Source: Brevundimonas sp.
GTDB taxonomy: Bacteria > Pseudomonadota > Alphaproteobacteria > Caulobacterales > Caulobacteraceae
DNA: 7,059 bases
Assembly (NCBI GenBank): GCA_020253595.1
Contig: JADCBH010000267.1
Span: 1-7,059, forward strand
Direction: 5' to 3'
The number at the start of each line of letters is the position of its first letter. Position 1 is the stretch's first letter. The translations under genes and the position numbers were made by a program. The notes beneath the pieces were generated by a model, which had not been told where the DNA came from, searched no databases, and saw nothing but the letters and a program-made list of their open reading frames with translations. Below, piece by piece: positions 1 through 5,663 of this stretch.

Positions 1-336
1 CTGGGACTGGGTATCGGTGACCTCCAGCCGACCGATCGTGACGGTGTCATCCGCATAGCCCTGTTGGGTCAGGAAGGTGCGGACCCGGGTCAGGTCTGCG
101 TCGATCTGGGTCTGTACGGCCGGGAGATCCTCACCCGCGACGGTAAAGCGCAGCGGCAGGATCGCGAGATCTGCCGTGACATTACGTTCCGCAAGGCCTC
201 TGACGGTCACCTGCCGGTTGCCGGTCTGGGCGTTGATCACGCCTCCGCCGATGGCGACGCCGGCACCGATCAGTCCGACCGCGATCAGACCCCCGAAAAC
301 GATGGGCGGAAGAAGATTGCGATCCGAGGCGGTCAC
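1..336 (-). CDS. SIMPL domain (DUF541) protein, N-terminal part, cut by left edge
   Basis: The minus-strand frame reads from a GTG at 336 to base 1 without a stop, giving the first 112 residues of a longer protein. Residues about 11-34 (PIVFGGLIAVGLIGAGVAIG onward) form one hydrophobic segment, either an uncleaved signal anchor or a signal peptide. They are followed by TGNRQVTVRGLAERNVTADL (about 39-58), the typical opening of a SIMPL/DUF541 domain (BP26/OMP28-like). The family is periplasmic or membrane-anchored; some members are linked to oxidative stress defence, but the molecular function is poorly defined. The start is set by an AGGAG at 345-349, 8 bases upstream of the GTG. The ribbon-helix-helix gene ends only 35 bases upstream on the same strand, so the two are probably co-transcribed. 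Family assignment is fairly secure; the role is not. Confidence 0.82.
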   Translation of the reverse strand, partial: MTASDRNLLPPIVFGGLIAVGLIGAGVAIGGGVINAQTGNRQVTVRGLAERNVTADLAILPLRFTVAGEDLPAVQTQIDADLTRVRTFLTQQGYADDTVTIGRLEVTDTQSQ

Positions 337-344
337 GGCGGTTG

Positions 345-349
345 CTCCT
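345..349 (-). promoter_or_regulatory. Ribosome binding site of the SIMPL gene
   Basis: AGGAG on the minus strand, 8 bases before the GTG at 336. It decides this non-ATG start, for which no ATG alternative exists nearby. Confidence 0.6.
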
Positions 350-371
350 GATTGGGCCTCGACCTTGAGCC

Positions 372-602
372 CTAAGGGCCGTTGCCGCCAGTGATCCTTC
401 CTGACGCTGCGGTCTCGAGCGCGAGCAGACGACACGCCGAGGCCAGCGAGCGTCGCCCGCGCGTCTCATCGACCCAGGCGAGAAGCCCGGCCTGGCTCAG
501 TCCACGCTGCGCCGCGACCTGGTCCAGAACCGCCCAGAACTCCGGTTCAAGGGCCACCGAGGTGGCGTGGCCGGCAAGGACGACAGAGCGCTTCTTGAGC
601 AC
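372..602 (-). CDS. Ribbon-helix-helix domain protein (RHH_4 type)
   Basis: A 76-residue protein starting with GTG at 602. Residues 3-26 (KRSVVLAGHATSVALEPEFW) match the conserved opening of the RHH_4 / PF13467 family, whose consensus is close to KRSVxLxGHxTSVxLExxFW. A helical region follows, ending in RGRRSLASACRLLALE (49-64), also typical of the family. Ribbon-helix-helix proteins usually bind DNA as dimers through the N-terminal strand, so this may be a small regulator, but its target is unknown. It lies directly upstream of the SIMPL gene and divergent from the Coq4-family gene, with 76 bases between the two starts. No strong Shine-Dalgarno is visible. In other alphaproteobacteria I recall such genes near fumC, sspB and DUF4169 genes; fumC and DUF4169 are also in this window but dispersed. 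Confidence 0.8.
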   Translation of the reverse strand: MLKKRSVVLAGHATSVALEPEFWAVLDQVAAQRGLSQAGLLAWVDETRGRRSLASACRLLALETAASGRITGGNGP

Positions 603-623
603 GGGCGAGATCCGTATGACCGC

Positions 624-652
624 TTGGGCAGGGGCGTCAGTTGCGATAGACT
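624..652 (+). promoter_or_regulatory. Possible promoter of the Coq4-family gene
   Basis: TTGGGC (624-629) and TAGACT (647-652) are separated by exactly 17 bases and would start RNA about 20 bases before the ATG at 679. Each box matches the sigma-70 consensus only partly (3 and 4 of 6). The 76-base divergent interval must also hold the promoter of the ribbon-helix-helix gene, for which I see only a weak candidate. Confidence 0.35.
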
Positions 653-678
653 ATGCGCCTCTCAGCCGGATGTAACCG

Positions 679-1440
679 ATGACGATGGACGCGGCCGTCT
701 ATCCCGACGATTTTCAGGAGATCGCACCCCAGCGGCTGCGGCCGCTGGCGGCGCTCAAGGCGTTCAACCGCCTGATCCGCGACAAGGAAGACACCGCCCA
801 GGTGTTCGAGATCATGCGCGCCCTGACCGGAGCCTCCGGTGCCAGGGGATATAATCGCATGCTGCGCACCGTCGAGGGCGGTCGCCAGGCCTTTCTGCGA
901 CAGGAACTGGCGCATCGCCTCGATGACCCGGCCTGGCTGGCCCGTTTTGCGCCGGGGACGGTCGGCGGCGAGTATCGCGCCTTTCGCGAAGCGCGCGGCT
1001 TTACGGCCGATGGCCTGGCCGAGACCGCGCGTGAGGTCGCGCCCGAGATCGACGCGCCGCATCCGGTCGTCTGGTACTCGCGCCGCCTGCGCGACATCCA
1101 CGACATCTGGCACGTCCTGACCGGATACAGCACCGATGCGCTGGGGGAGGCTTGTGTCGTCTCCTTCTCCTATGGCCAGACCCAGAACCTTGGCTTTGCC
1201 TTTATCGGCTGGGGCGCGGCGCGAGAAATCCAGCGCGAGAACCGTTCGATCCCGGCGCGGCGAGCGGTTTGGCAGGCGTGGCGGAACGGTCGCCGAGCCC
1301 AGTGGCTTCCATCGCTGGATTACGAGGCCCTGTTCGCCGAACCGCTTGAGACGGCCCGGGCACGCCTAGGCATTCGTCCCCCGACAGTCTACGCCCGCGT
1401 GCCTGAAGCCTCTCGCGCCGCTCTGAAGCTGCGCGCCTGA
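679..1440 (+). CDS. Coq4-family ubiquinone biosynthesis protein
   Basis: A 253-residue protein carrying the Coq4 metal-binding signature HDxxH-x11-E: H141, D142, H145 and E157 in HDIWHVLTGYSTDALGEA. Eukaryotic COQ4 is a peripheral inner-membrane protein of the coenzyme Q synthesis complex and has been linked to oxidative decarboxylation at ring carbon C1. Bacterial homologues of this length are common in alphaproteobacteria and are annotated as Coq4 family, though few have been tested. The segment around 160-178 (VSFSYGQTQNLGFAFIGWG) is also conserved-looking. The ATG at 679 is preferred; a second ATG at 685 would remove two residues, and neither has a strong ribosome site. No other ubiquinone genes are in the window, so the gene appears isolated. 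The family call is firm; catalytic activity is inferred. Confidence 0.88.
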   Translation: MTMDAAVYPDDFQEIAPQRLRPLAALKAFNRLIRDKEDTAQVFEIMRALTGASGARGYNRMLRTVEGGRQAFLRQELAHRLDDPAWLARFAPGTVGGEYRAFREARGFTADGLAETAREVAPEIDAPHPVVWYSRRLRDIHDIWHVLTGYSTDALGEACVVSFSYGQTQNLGFAFIGWGAAREIQRENRSIPARRAVWQAWRNGRRAQWLPSLDYEALFAEPLETARARLGIRPPTVYARVPEASRAALKLRA

Positions 1441-1462
1441 TTTCTGTCAGCAGTCTGCCCGG

Positions 1463-1479
1463 CCGCGGTTGCGCCGCGG
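1463..1479. repeat. Short inverted repeat (CCGCGG, 5-base loop) after the Coq4 gene
   Basis: CCGCGG at 1463-1468 and again at 1474-1479, around TTGCG, 22 bases past the Coq4 stop. It could fold as a GC-rich hairpin, but no T-tract follows, so a terminator role is only possible. The rest of the 1441-1549 gap shows nothing I can name. Confidence 0.3.
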
Positions 1480-1549
1480 TAGGGATGGGCGCAAGCGGAG
1501 CCGCCTTCGCTCCCACCATCGAGTCGCCGCCTTGCCGTTTCAGTCCCTT

Positions 1550-2446
1550 GTGAAGCCGTCAGCCAGCGCGCTGGCCATTGCCGGCGTCATCGTCTGCGCC
1601 GTCATCTGGGGCACGACCTGGTACGCCATCACCTGGCAGCTCGGCACCGTTGACCCCGCCGCCTCATTGACCTGGCGCTTCGGACTGGCGGCGCTCCTGA
1701 TCTTTGCAGGATGCGCCGTTACGGGACGGTCTCTGACGCTCAACCGCGCCCAGCATCTCGCGGCGGTTGGGCAGGGGGCCTTCGTCTTCGCGGTCAGCTA
1801 CTCCTTCACCTATGCCGCCGAGCAGAACGTCACCTCGGCCATCGTGGCTGTGGTCTTCGCTACCCTGGCCTTCCTGAACCTGGTCCTGTTCCGCCTCGTC
1901 GTCGGCCAGAGGGCCCACCGCGCCGCCTGGATCGGGGCGACGCTCGGCATCGTCGGCGTCGCCGTTCTGTCTGGCGGAGAGGCGCTGGGCGAAGGGCTGG
2001 ACCAGCGGGCCCTCGTCGGCATCGGTCTGGCTCTGCTAGCGGTGATCAGCTCGGCGATCGGCAACTACTTCTCCTGGCGCGGTCAGCAGTCGGGTTCGGC
2101 CATCTTGCCTCAGACCGCATGGGCCATGGCCTATGGCACGGGCATGCTGGCGGTGTTCGGGCTGGCAACCGGCGCACAGTTCACCATCGACCCGAGCCCC
2201 GGTTACGTCGTTTCGCTGCTGTATCTGGCCGTGTTCGGCTCGGTCATCGCCTTCGTGACCTACTTCGCGGTGGCCAAGGCGCAGGGCTATGCGTTGGCCA
2301 GCTATATCTCCGCGCTTACGCCGCCGATCGCCATGCTCGTGTCAGCCCTGTTCGAGGACGCCCGTTTCGGCTGGCCGGCGGCGGTAGGGCTTGCCCTGGT
2401 GCTCGGGGGGCAGGTGCTGCTCACGCGCGCACCGCGAGCAGACTAG
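1550..2446 (+). CDS. EamA/DMT-family transporter
   Basis: A 298-residue integral membrane protein with about ten hydrophobic segments, the usual size and shape of drug/metabolite transporter superfamily members with two EamA repeats. The first repeat opens with AGVIVCAVIWGTTWYAITWQ (11-30), including the WGTTW motif; the second ends with a conserved-looking stretch, LASYISALTPPIAMLVSALF, in the C-terminal quarter. Such proteins export or exchange small metabolites across the inner membrane; the substrate cannot be read from the sequence. The frame is open back to a TTG at 1469, but that extension is arginine-rich and unlike the family. GTG at 1550 places the first helix normally, and TTG at 1532 is an alternative; neither has a clear ribosome site. 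The TAG stop shares bases with the stop of the convergent small gene. Confidence 0.87.
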   Translation: MKPSASALAIAGVIVCAVIWGTTWYAITWQLGTVDPAASLTWRFGLAALLIFAGCAVTGRSLTLNRAQHLAAVGQGAFVFAVSYSFTYAAEQNVTSAIVAVVFATLAFLNLVLFRLVVGQRAHRAAWIGATLGIVGVAVLSGGEALGEGLDQRALVGIGLALLAVISSAIGNYFSWRGQQSGSAILPQTAWAMAYGTGMLAVFGLATGAQFTIDPSPGYVVSLLYLAVFGSVIAFVTYFAVAKAQGYALASYISALTPPIAMLVSALFEDARFGWPAAVGLALVLGGQVLLTRAPRAD

Positions 2447-2589
2447 CCGAACCAGCCCTTCTTCTTCGGCTTCGGTTCGGCCCCGGCCGTCCCGGCTTCC
2501 CGCTGTTCGCGTTCGCGGATCGCCTTGGCGCGCTGCAGGGCCATCAGGGCGATCAGGCTGTGCCGCCGAGGGTCAGATGAGCCGCCCAT
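2443..2589 (-). CDS. Small hypothetical protein, 48 residues
   Basis: Starts with ATG at 2589, one base after the TGA of the DUF4169 gene, with GGAGG placed 6 bases upstream inside that gene's last codons. Expression is therefore probably translationally coupled. The protein begins MGGSSDPRRHSLIALMALQR, continues with a charged helix (AKAIREREQREAG, about 21-33), and ends in a basic tail, PKPKKKGWFG. No signal peptide, cysteine pair or known motif is visible and I do not recognise the family. The good ribosome site, the tight packing and the plausible amphipathic composition argue that it is real despite its size. Its stop codon overlaps the transporter stop in a shared CTAG. Function is unknown. 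Confidence 0.68.
   Translation of the reverse strand: MGGSSDPRRHSLIALMALQRAKAIREREQREAGTAGAEPKPKKKGWFG
2446..2481 (+). terminator. Strong imperfect hairpin at the transporter stop
   Basis: An 8-base perfect inverted repeat, GCCGAACC (2446-2453) and GGTTCGGC (2474-2481), is extended inward by AGCC (2454-2457) pairing with GGCT (2468-2471). There is a two-base bulge and a 10-base CTT-rich loop. It begins at the last base of the transporter stop codon and lies within the C-terminal codons of the convergent 48-residue gene. No T-tract follows, so it could instead protect an mRNA end or terminate with Rho. Repeated codons for a Pro/Lys tail contribute to it, so chance remains possible. Confidence 0.45.
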
Positions 2590-2590
2590 G

Positions 2591-2767
2591 TCAGTCCTCC
2601 CGCTTCGACTGATCCAGAAGCCGTTCGACCCGCTCGCGCTCGACGTCGGCGGCCTTGCGCTCAGCCTTGGTTCGGCCGTGGGCGGCGCGGTTGCTGGCCG
2701 CGTTCGCCTTGGCTTCCGCCTTGTCGCGGGCCTTGCGTGCTCGGTTCAGGTTGATGACCTCGCCCAT
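2591..2767 (-). CDS. DUF4169 family small protein
   Basis: A 58-residue highly charged protein starting at ATG 2767. Its opening MGEVINLNRARKARDKAEAK and the central NRAAHGRTKAERKAADVERE match the DUF4169 family, short alphaproteobacterial proteins of about 55-65 residues that begin with an INLNRxRKxR motif and appear largely helical. Their function is not known to me. Here it is the first gene of a two-gene unit with the 48-residue protein, separated by one base. In several alphaproteobacteria I recall this family being encoded next to sspB, fumC and a ribbon-helix-helix gene. In this window no sspB is visible and the other two lie 1.4 kb or more away. A hairpin-forming sequence lies about 20 bases upstream. 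Confidence 0.85.
   Translation of the reverse strand: MGEVINLNRARKARDKAEAKANAASNRAAHGRTKAERKAADVERERVERLLDQSKRED
2596..2600 (-). promoter_or_regulatory. Ribosome binding site of the 48-residue gene
   Basis: GGAGG within the last codons of the DUF4169 gene, 6 bases before the ATG at 2589. It is the main evidence that the downstream small frame is translated. Confidence 0.6.
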
Positions 2768-2991
2768 CTCGATCTCTCAAGTACCGCCGCGGAGCGGCGT
2801 GACCGCGCTCCCGAAGCCGGGACAAACCAAGGTAGCCGCGCCCGCCATCAAGCGCCACGGCATCCCGTCATTTGCCTCTGTCAGGGTTATCAGGCCTGTG
2901 GCCCGGCGTTGAAGCCCGATACAGGCCGATCCGCCTCGACCTGGACACACCGGCCTCTGACGCCACTTACGGCGAATTCACCAGGCCGCCG

Positions 2992-3020
2992 CTGTCAAAG
3001 GCCGAGCCTTGGCCTATGTA
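2992..3020 (+). promoter_or_regulatory. Possible promoter of the YccF-family gene
   Basis: CTGTCA (2992-2997) and TATGTA (3015-3020) are separated by 17 bases and would give a leader of about 30 bases. The boxes match the sigma-70 consensus only partly (4 and 3 of 6), so this is a candidate. Confidence 0.3.
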
Positions 3021-3026
3021 TCGGGG

Positions 3027-3043
3027 GTCGGCGATCGGCCGAC
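3027..3043 (+). repeat. Inverted repeat abutting the YccF ribosome site
   Basis: GTCGGC (3027-3032) and GCCGAC (3038-3043) flank GATCG and end directly before the GGGGAG ribosome site at 3044-3049. It could be an operator or a leader hairpin; no further evidence distinguishes these. Confidence 0.35.
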
Positions 3044-3049
3044 GGGGAG
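3044..3049 (+). promoter_or_regulatory. Ribosome binding site deciding the TTG start of the YccF gene
   Basis: GGGGAG lies 9 bases before the TTG at 3059. It supports this rare start codon against the much longer upstream frame. Confidence 0.6.
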
Positions 3050-3058
3050 ACGACGCGC

Positions 3059-3451
3059 TTGATCCGACTGATCCTGAACATCCTGTGGTTCATCTTCGGC
3101 GGGTGGATCAGCGGCCTTTTGTGGCTGCTGGGCGGCGCGATCCTGGCCCTTACCCTCGTTGGACTGCCCTGGACCCGCGCGGCGTGGCGCATCGCCAGCT
3201 ATTCGTTCTGGCCCTTCGGACGCGAGGTCGTCTGGGCCGGCGAGGCCGAAGGGCAGGGCATCGGCTGCTTCGGCATCGGCCTGAACGTCATCTGGTTCAT
3301 CTTCGCCGGCTGGTACATCGCCCTCTCGCACCTGCTGATCGCGATCGTCGAGTTCATCTCGATCATCGGCATTCCTTTCGCGCTCAAGGATCTGGAGCTG
3401 GCGAAGCTGGCCCTGGCGCCTGTCGGCGCAACGATCCGCGACAAGCCCTGA
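3059..3451 (+). CDS. YccF domain membrane protein with two tandem repeats
   Basis: A 130-residue hydrophobic protein of the YccF family (PF03733), an inner-membrane family of unknown function. It contains two copies of the domain. Residues about 6-57 begin LNILWFIFGGW and include VGLPW and WPFGREV; residues about 75-126 begin LNVIWFIFAGW and include IGIPF and LAPVGATI. A short polar linker (GEAEGQG, 61-67) separates them. The frame stays open upstream to about 2525, but TTG at 3059 has a good GGGGAG ribosome site and gives exactly the family N-terminus (MIRLILNILWFIFGGW). The stop TGA sits in a TGATCA palindrome that also encodes the stop of the convergent ATPase gene, leaving no intergenic base. 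The family call is secure. Confidence 0.88.
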   Translation: MIRLILNILWFIFGGWISGLLWLLGGAILALTLVGLPWTRAAWRIASYSFWPFGREVVWAGEAEGQGIGCFGIGLNVIWFIFAGWYIALSHLLIAIVEFISIIGIPFALKDLELAKLALAPVGATIRDKP

Positions 3452-3472
3452 TCAGTCGTCTGACAGCAGGGC
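3445..3472. terminator. Hairpin spanning both convergent stop codons
   Basis: GCCCTG (3445-3450) pairs with CAGGGC (3467-3472). Inside, TCAG (3452-3455) pairs with CTGA (3460-3463) around a TCGT loop, with an unpaired A on one side and CAG on the other. The structure lies over the last codons of both the YccF and ATPase genes. It has no T-tract on either strand, so a bidirectional terminator or an RNA end-protecting role is inference. Confidence 0.4.
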
Positions 3473-4183
3473 CTTCAGCATGGTCTCGCGTCGGGTCAGG
3501 AAGTTCCGTGTGACCTGATAGTGATCGGTGTCCTCGTACTCGATCCGGTCCAGCCCGTGCCGCGATGCCTGGTAGATCCAGGCGTTCGGATATCCGAGCA
3601 GGATCGGCGAATGGGTCGCGATGATCAGTTGTGACCGGGCCATGACCAGCTCGTGCATCCGCGCGAGGAACGACAGCTGTCGGCTGGGCGACAGGGCAGC
3701 CTCCGGTTCGTCAAGAATATACAGCCCGTCACCGACGAAGCGGTTGTCGAACAAGGCGAAGAAACTTTCGCCATGTGACTGTTCGTGAAGCGATTTCTGG
3801 CCGTATCGAATGGCGCCGATGTCCTCGAGGTAGCTGGCCACGGTGAAGAAGCTCTCGGCTCTCAGGAAGAAGCCGTCCTTGACGCCAACGGGGGCCCGAA
3901 CGGGCCGAACGAACTTGTGCAACGGTGAATGGCTCTCACGTGTACCGAACCTGTGCTCGCGTCCGCCGCCTTCGGGATTGAAGCCCCAGGCGACGGCGAG
4001 GGCCTCGATCAACGTCGACTTGCCTGATCCATTCTCACCGACGAGGAACGTCACATTGGGGTGGAACATCAGACTGTGCAGCGATCGCACCGCCGGCAGG
4101 TTGAACGGATATCCGCCATCGTCCCACCCCTCGCGTCGCTCGAAGCGCGCCTCGATCCAGTAGGGGCGGGTCAGAGCGGCCAC
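3452..4183 (-). CDS. AAA/ABC-type predicted ATPase (COG3910-like)
   Basis: A 243-residue soluble ATPase with all core ABC/AAA motifs: Walker A GENGSGKST (49-57), a signature-like SHGES (136-140), Walker B LYILDEPEAALS (154-165) with catalytic Glu159, and the switch histidine H191 in IIATHSP. There are no membrane segments and no long coiled coil, so it is a compact stand-alone nucleotide-binding domain like the COG3910 predicted ATPases, not an exporter subunit or SMC protein. Members of this broad group occur as housekeeping genes and, fused or paired with nucleases, in phage defence; no partner nuclease is adjacent here. The GTG start at 4183 is 7 bases after the fumC stop, indicating co-transcription with fumC. 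The biological role is unknown. Confidence 0.85.
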   Translation of the reverse strand: MAALTRPYWIEARFERREGWDDGGYPFNLPAVRSLHSLMFHPNVTFLVGENGSGKSTLIEALAVAWGFNPEGGGREHRFGTRESHSPLHKFVRPVRAPVGVKDGFFLRAESFFTVASYLEDIGAIRYGQKSLHEQSHGESFFALFDNRFVGDGLYILDEPEAALSPSRQLSFLARMHELVMARSQLIIATHSPILLGYPNAWIYQASRHGLDRIEYEDTDHYQVTRNFLTRRETMLKALLSDD

Positions 4184-4190
4184 TTTGGTC

Positions 4191-5582
4191 TCAACCCGGC
4201 GAGATCATCTTCTCGGGGCGCACCGCCTCGTCGAACTCCGCATCAGTCAGATAGCCACCGCCGACCGCTTCCTGACGCAGCGTCGTGCCGTTCTTGTGCG
4301 CCGTCTTGGCGATCTTGGCGCAGGCGTCATAGCCCAGCTTGCCGTTCAACGCCGTCACCAGCATCAGGGAGTTGTTGAGGCCTCGCTCGATGTTGTCGAT
4401 CCGGGGTTCGATGCCCACCACGCAGTTGTCAGTGAAGCTGACGGCCGCATCGGCTACCAGGCGCACAGACTGCAGGAAGTTATAGGCCATCACCGGGTTG
4501 AAGACGTTCAGCTCGAAATGCCCCTGTGACCCGGCAAAGGTGATGGCCGCGTGGTTGCCGAACACCTGGACACAGACCTGCGTCAGGGCTTCGCACTGGG
4601 TCGGATTGACCTTGCCCGGCATGATCGACGACCCCGGCTCGTTCTCCGGCAGGGCCAGTTCGCCCAGACCCGACCGCGGACCAGACCCCAGGAAGCGGAT
4701 GTCGTTGGCGATCTTGAACAGGCTGGCGGCCACTGTGTTGATCGCGCCGTGGCTCATGACCATGGCGTCGTGGGCGGCCAGGGCCTCGAACTTGTTCGGG
4801 GCCGTGGTGAAGGTCAGGCCGGTGATCTGGGCGATCTTGTCGGCCACGCCCTCGGCGAAACCGATCGGGGCATTCAGGCCCGTGCCGACCGCCGTGCCGC
4901 CCTGGGCGAGCTGCATCAGATCGGGCAAGGTTTGTTCAATTCGTTCAATGCCCTTGGTCACCTGTTGAACGTAACCTGAGAACTCCTGACCCAGCGTCAG
5001 CGGCGTCGCGTCCTGGGTGTGGGTCCGGCCGATCTTGATGATGCCTTTCCACGCCTCGGCCTTGTCATTGAGTGCGTTCCGCAACTTGGCCAGGGCCGGC
5101 AGCAGGCGGTGCACCACCTCTTCGGCGCAGGCCACGTGCATGGCCGTCGGATAGGTGTCGTTGGACGACTGGCTCATGTTGACGTGGTCGTTGGGGTGGA
5201 CGGGCTTCTTGGAGCCCATCTCGCCGCCCAGGATCTCGATGGCCCGGTTCGAGATCACCTCATTGGCGTTCATGTTCGACTGGGTGCCCGAGCCCGTCTG
5301 CCAGACCACCAGGGGGAAGTGATCGTTCAGCTTGCCCTCGACCACCTCGTCGGCGGCCTGGATAATGGCCTTGCCGATGGCGGGATCCAGCCGGCCCAGC
5401 GCCATGTTGGTCTCGGCCGCCGCGCGCTTGACGATGCCCAGCGCCCGCACGATCGGCAGCGGCTGCTTCTCCCAGCCGATCTTGAAGTTACCCAGCGAGC
5501 GCTGCGCCTGGGCGCCCCAGTACCGGTCGGCGGCGACCTCGATCGGGCCAAAGGTATCGGTCTCGGTGCGGTGGGCGGTCAT
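4191..5582 (-). CDS. fumC: Class II fumarate hydratase
   Basis: A 463-residue enzyme that interconverts fumarate and malate in the TCA cycle, a cytosolic homotetramer without an iron-sulfur cluster. It starts with the family-typical MTAHRTETDTFGPIEVAADR. Substrate-binding GSGTQSN (97-103) and SSND (139-142) are present, as are catalytic H188 in GRTHTQ and S318 in the signature loop GSSIMPGKVNP (317-327). These residue numbers coincide with those of Escherichia coli FumC and the length is normal, so the gene looks intact. The frame is open 20 codons further upstream to 5642, but that extension is not family-like and overlaps the probable promoter; ATG 5582 is chosen although its ribosome site is weak. 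The ATPase gene follows after 7 bases; a RusA-like gene is divergent. Confidence 0.97.
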   Translation of the reverse strand: MTAHRTETDTFGPIEVAADRYWGAQAQRSLGNFKIGWEKQPLPIVRALGIVKRAAAETNMALGRLDPAIGKAIIQAADEVVEGKLNDHFPLVVWQTGSGTQSNMNANEVISNRAIEILGGEMGSKKPVHPNDHVNMSQSSNDTYPTAMHVACAEEVVHRLLPALAKLRNALNDKAEAWKGIIKIGRTHTQDATPLTLGQEFSGYVQQVTKGIERIEQTLPDLMQLAQGGTAVGTGLNAPIGFAEGVADKIAQITGLTFTTAPNKFEALAAHDAMVMSHGAINTVAASLFKIANDIRFLGSGPRSGLGELALPENEPGSSIMPGKVNPTQCEALTQVCVQVFGNHAAITFAGSQGHFELNVFNPVMAYNFLQSVRLVADAAVSFTDNCVVGIEPRIDNIERGLNNSLMLVTALNGKLGYDACAKIAKTAHKNGTTLRQEAVGGGYLTDAEFDEAVRPEKMISPG

Positions 5583-5624
5583 GGTCTGGAGCACTCGCGA
5601 AGGCGTGGCGGGAGAATGCGCAGG

Positions 5625-5652
5625 CGTGTAGCACGGGCACATGACCGGGCAA
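5625..5652 (-). promoter_or_regulatory. Probable fumC promoter, Caulobacter housekeeping type
   Basis: On the minus strand TTGCCCG (5646-5652) and GCTACACG (5625-5632) are 13 bases apart, close to the Caulobacter housekeeping consensus TTGaCgS-N10-14-GCTANAWC. Transcription would begin near 5618, about 36 bases before the ATG at 5582. This excludes a start at 5642. The left part of the divergent interval shows no equally clear plus-strand promoter. Confidence 0.5.
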
Positions 5653-5663
5653 GGCGGACGCGC

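Larger units (their letters stand above)
2768..3058. other. Gene-free divergent interval, 291 bases
   Basis: This interval separates the minus-strand DUF4169 unit from the plus-strand YccF gene and should hold both promoters. Open frames crossing it have unrelated, shadow-like composition and no ribosome sites. I see a 6-base inverted repeat, CGCCGC-GGA-GCGGCG, at 2785-2799, a possible promoter at 2992-3020, and a second inverted repeat at 3027-3043. I recognise no tRNA or known riboswitch. A small RNA cannot be excluded. Confidence 0.5.

Noticed and set aside
637..1133. Minus-strand open frames of 158 and 139 residues opposite the Coq4 gene
   Set aside because: Antisense shadows of a conserved coding region, common in GC-rich DNA; no supporting start signals.
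1711..2580. 289-residue plus-strand open frame within the transporter gene
   Set aside because: Arginine- and glycine-rich out-of-frame reading of a clear membrane protein gene; no motif and no ribosome site.
2525..3058. Long plus-strand extension in front of the YccF protein
   Set aside because: It runs antisense through the DUF4169 gene, has low-complexity Arg/Ala/Gly composition and no ribosome site; the TTG at 3059 explains the family N-terminus.
2872..3513. 213-residue plus-strand open frame over the YccF gene
   Set aside because: It is the shifted frame of YccF, with Arg/His-rich shadow composition, and runs into the convergent ATPase gene.
5019..5663. Long plus-strand extension in front of the RusA-like protein
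   Set aside because: It is antisense to well-conserved fumC codons, with shadow-like Gly/Arg/His composition; the GTG at 5664 with its ribosome site fits the family length.
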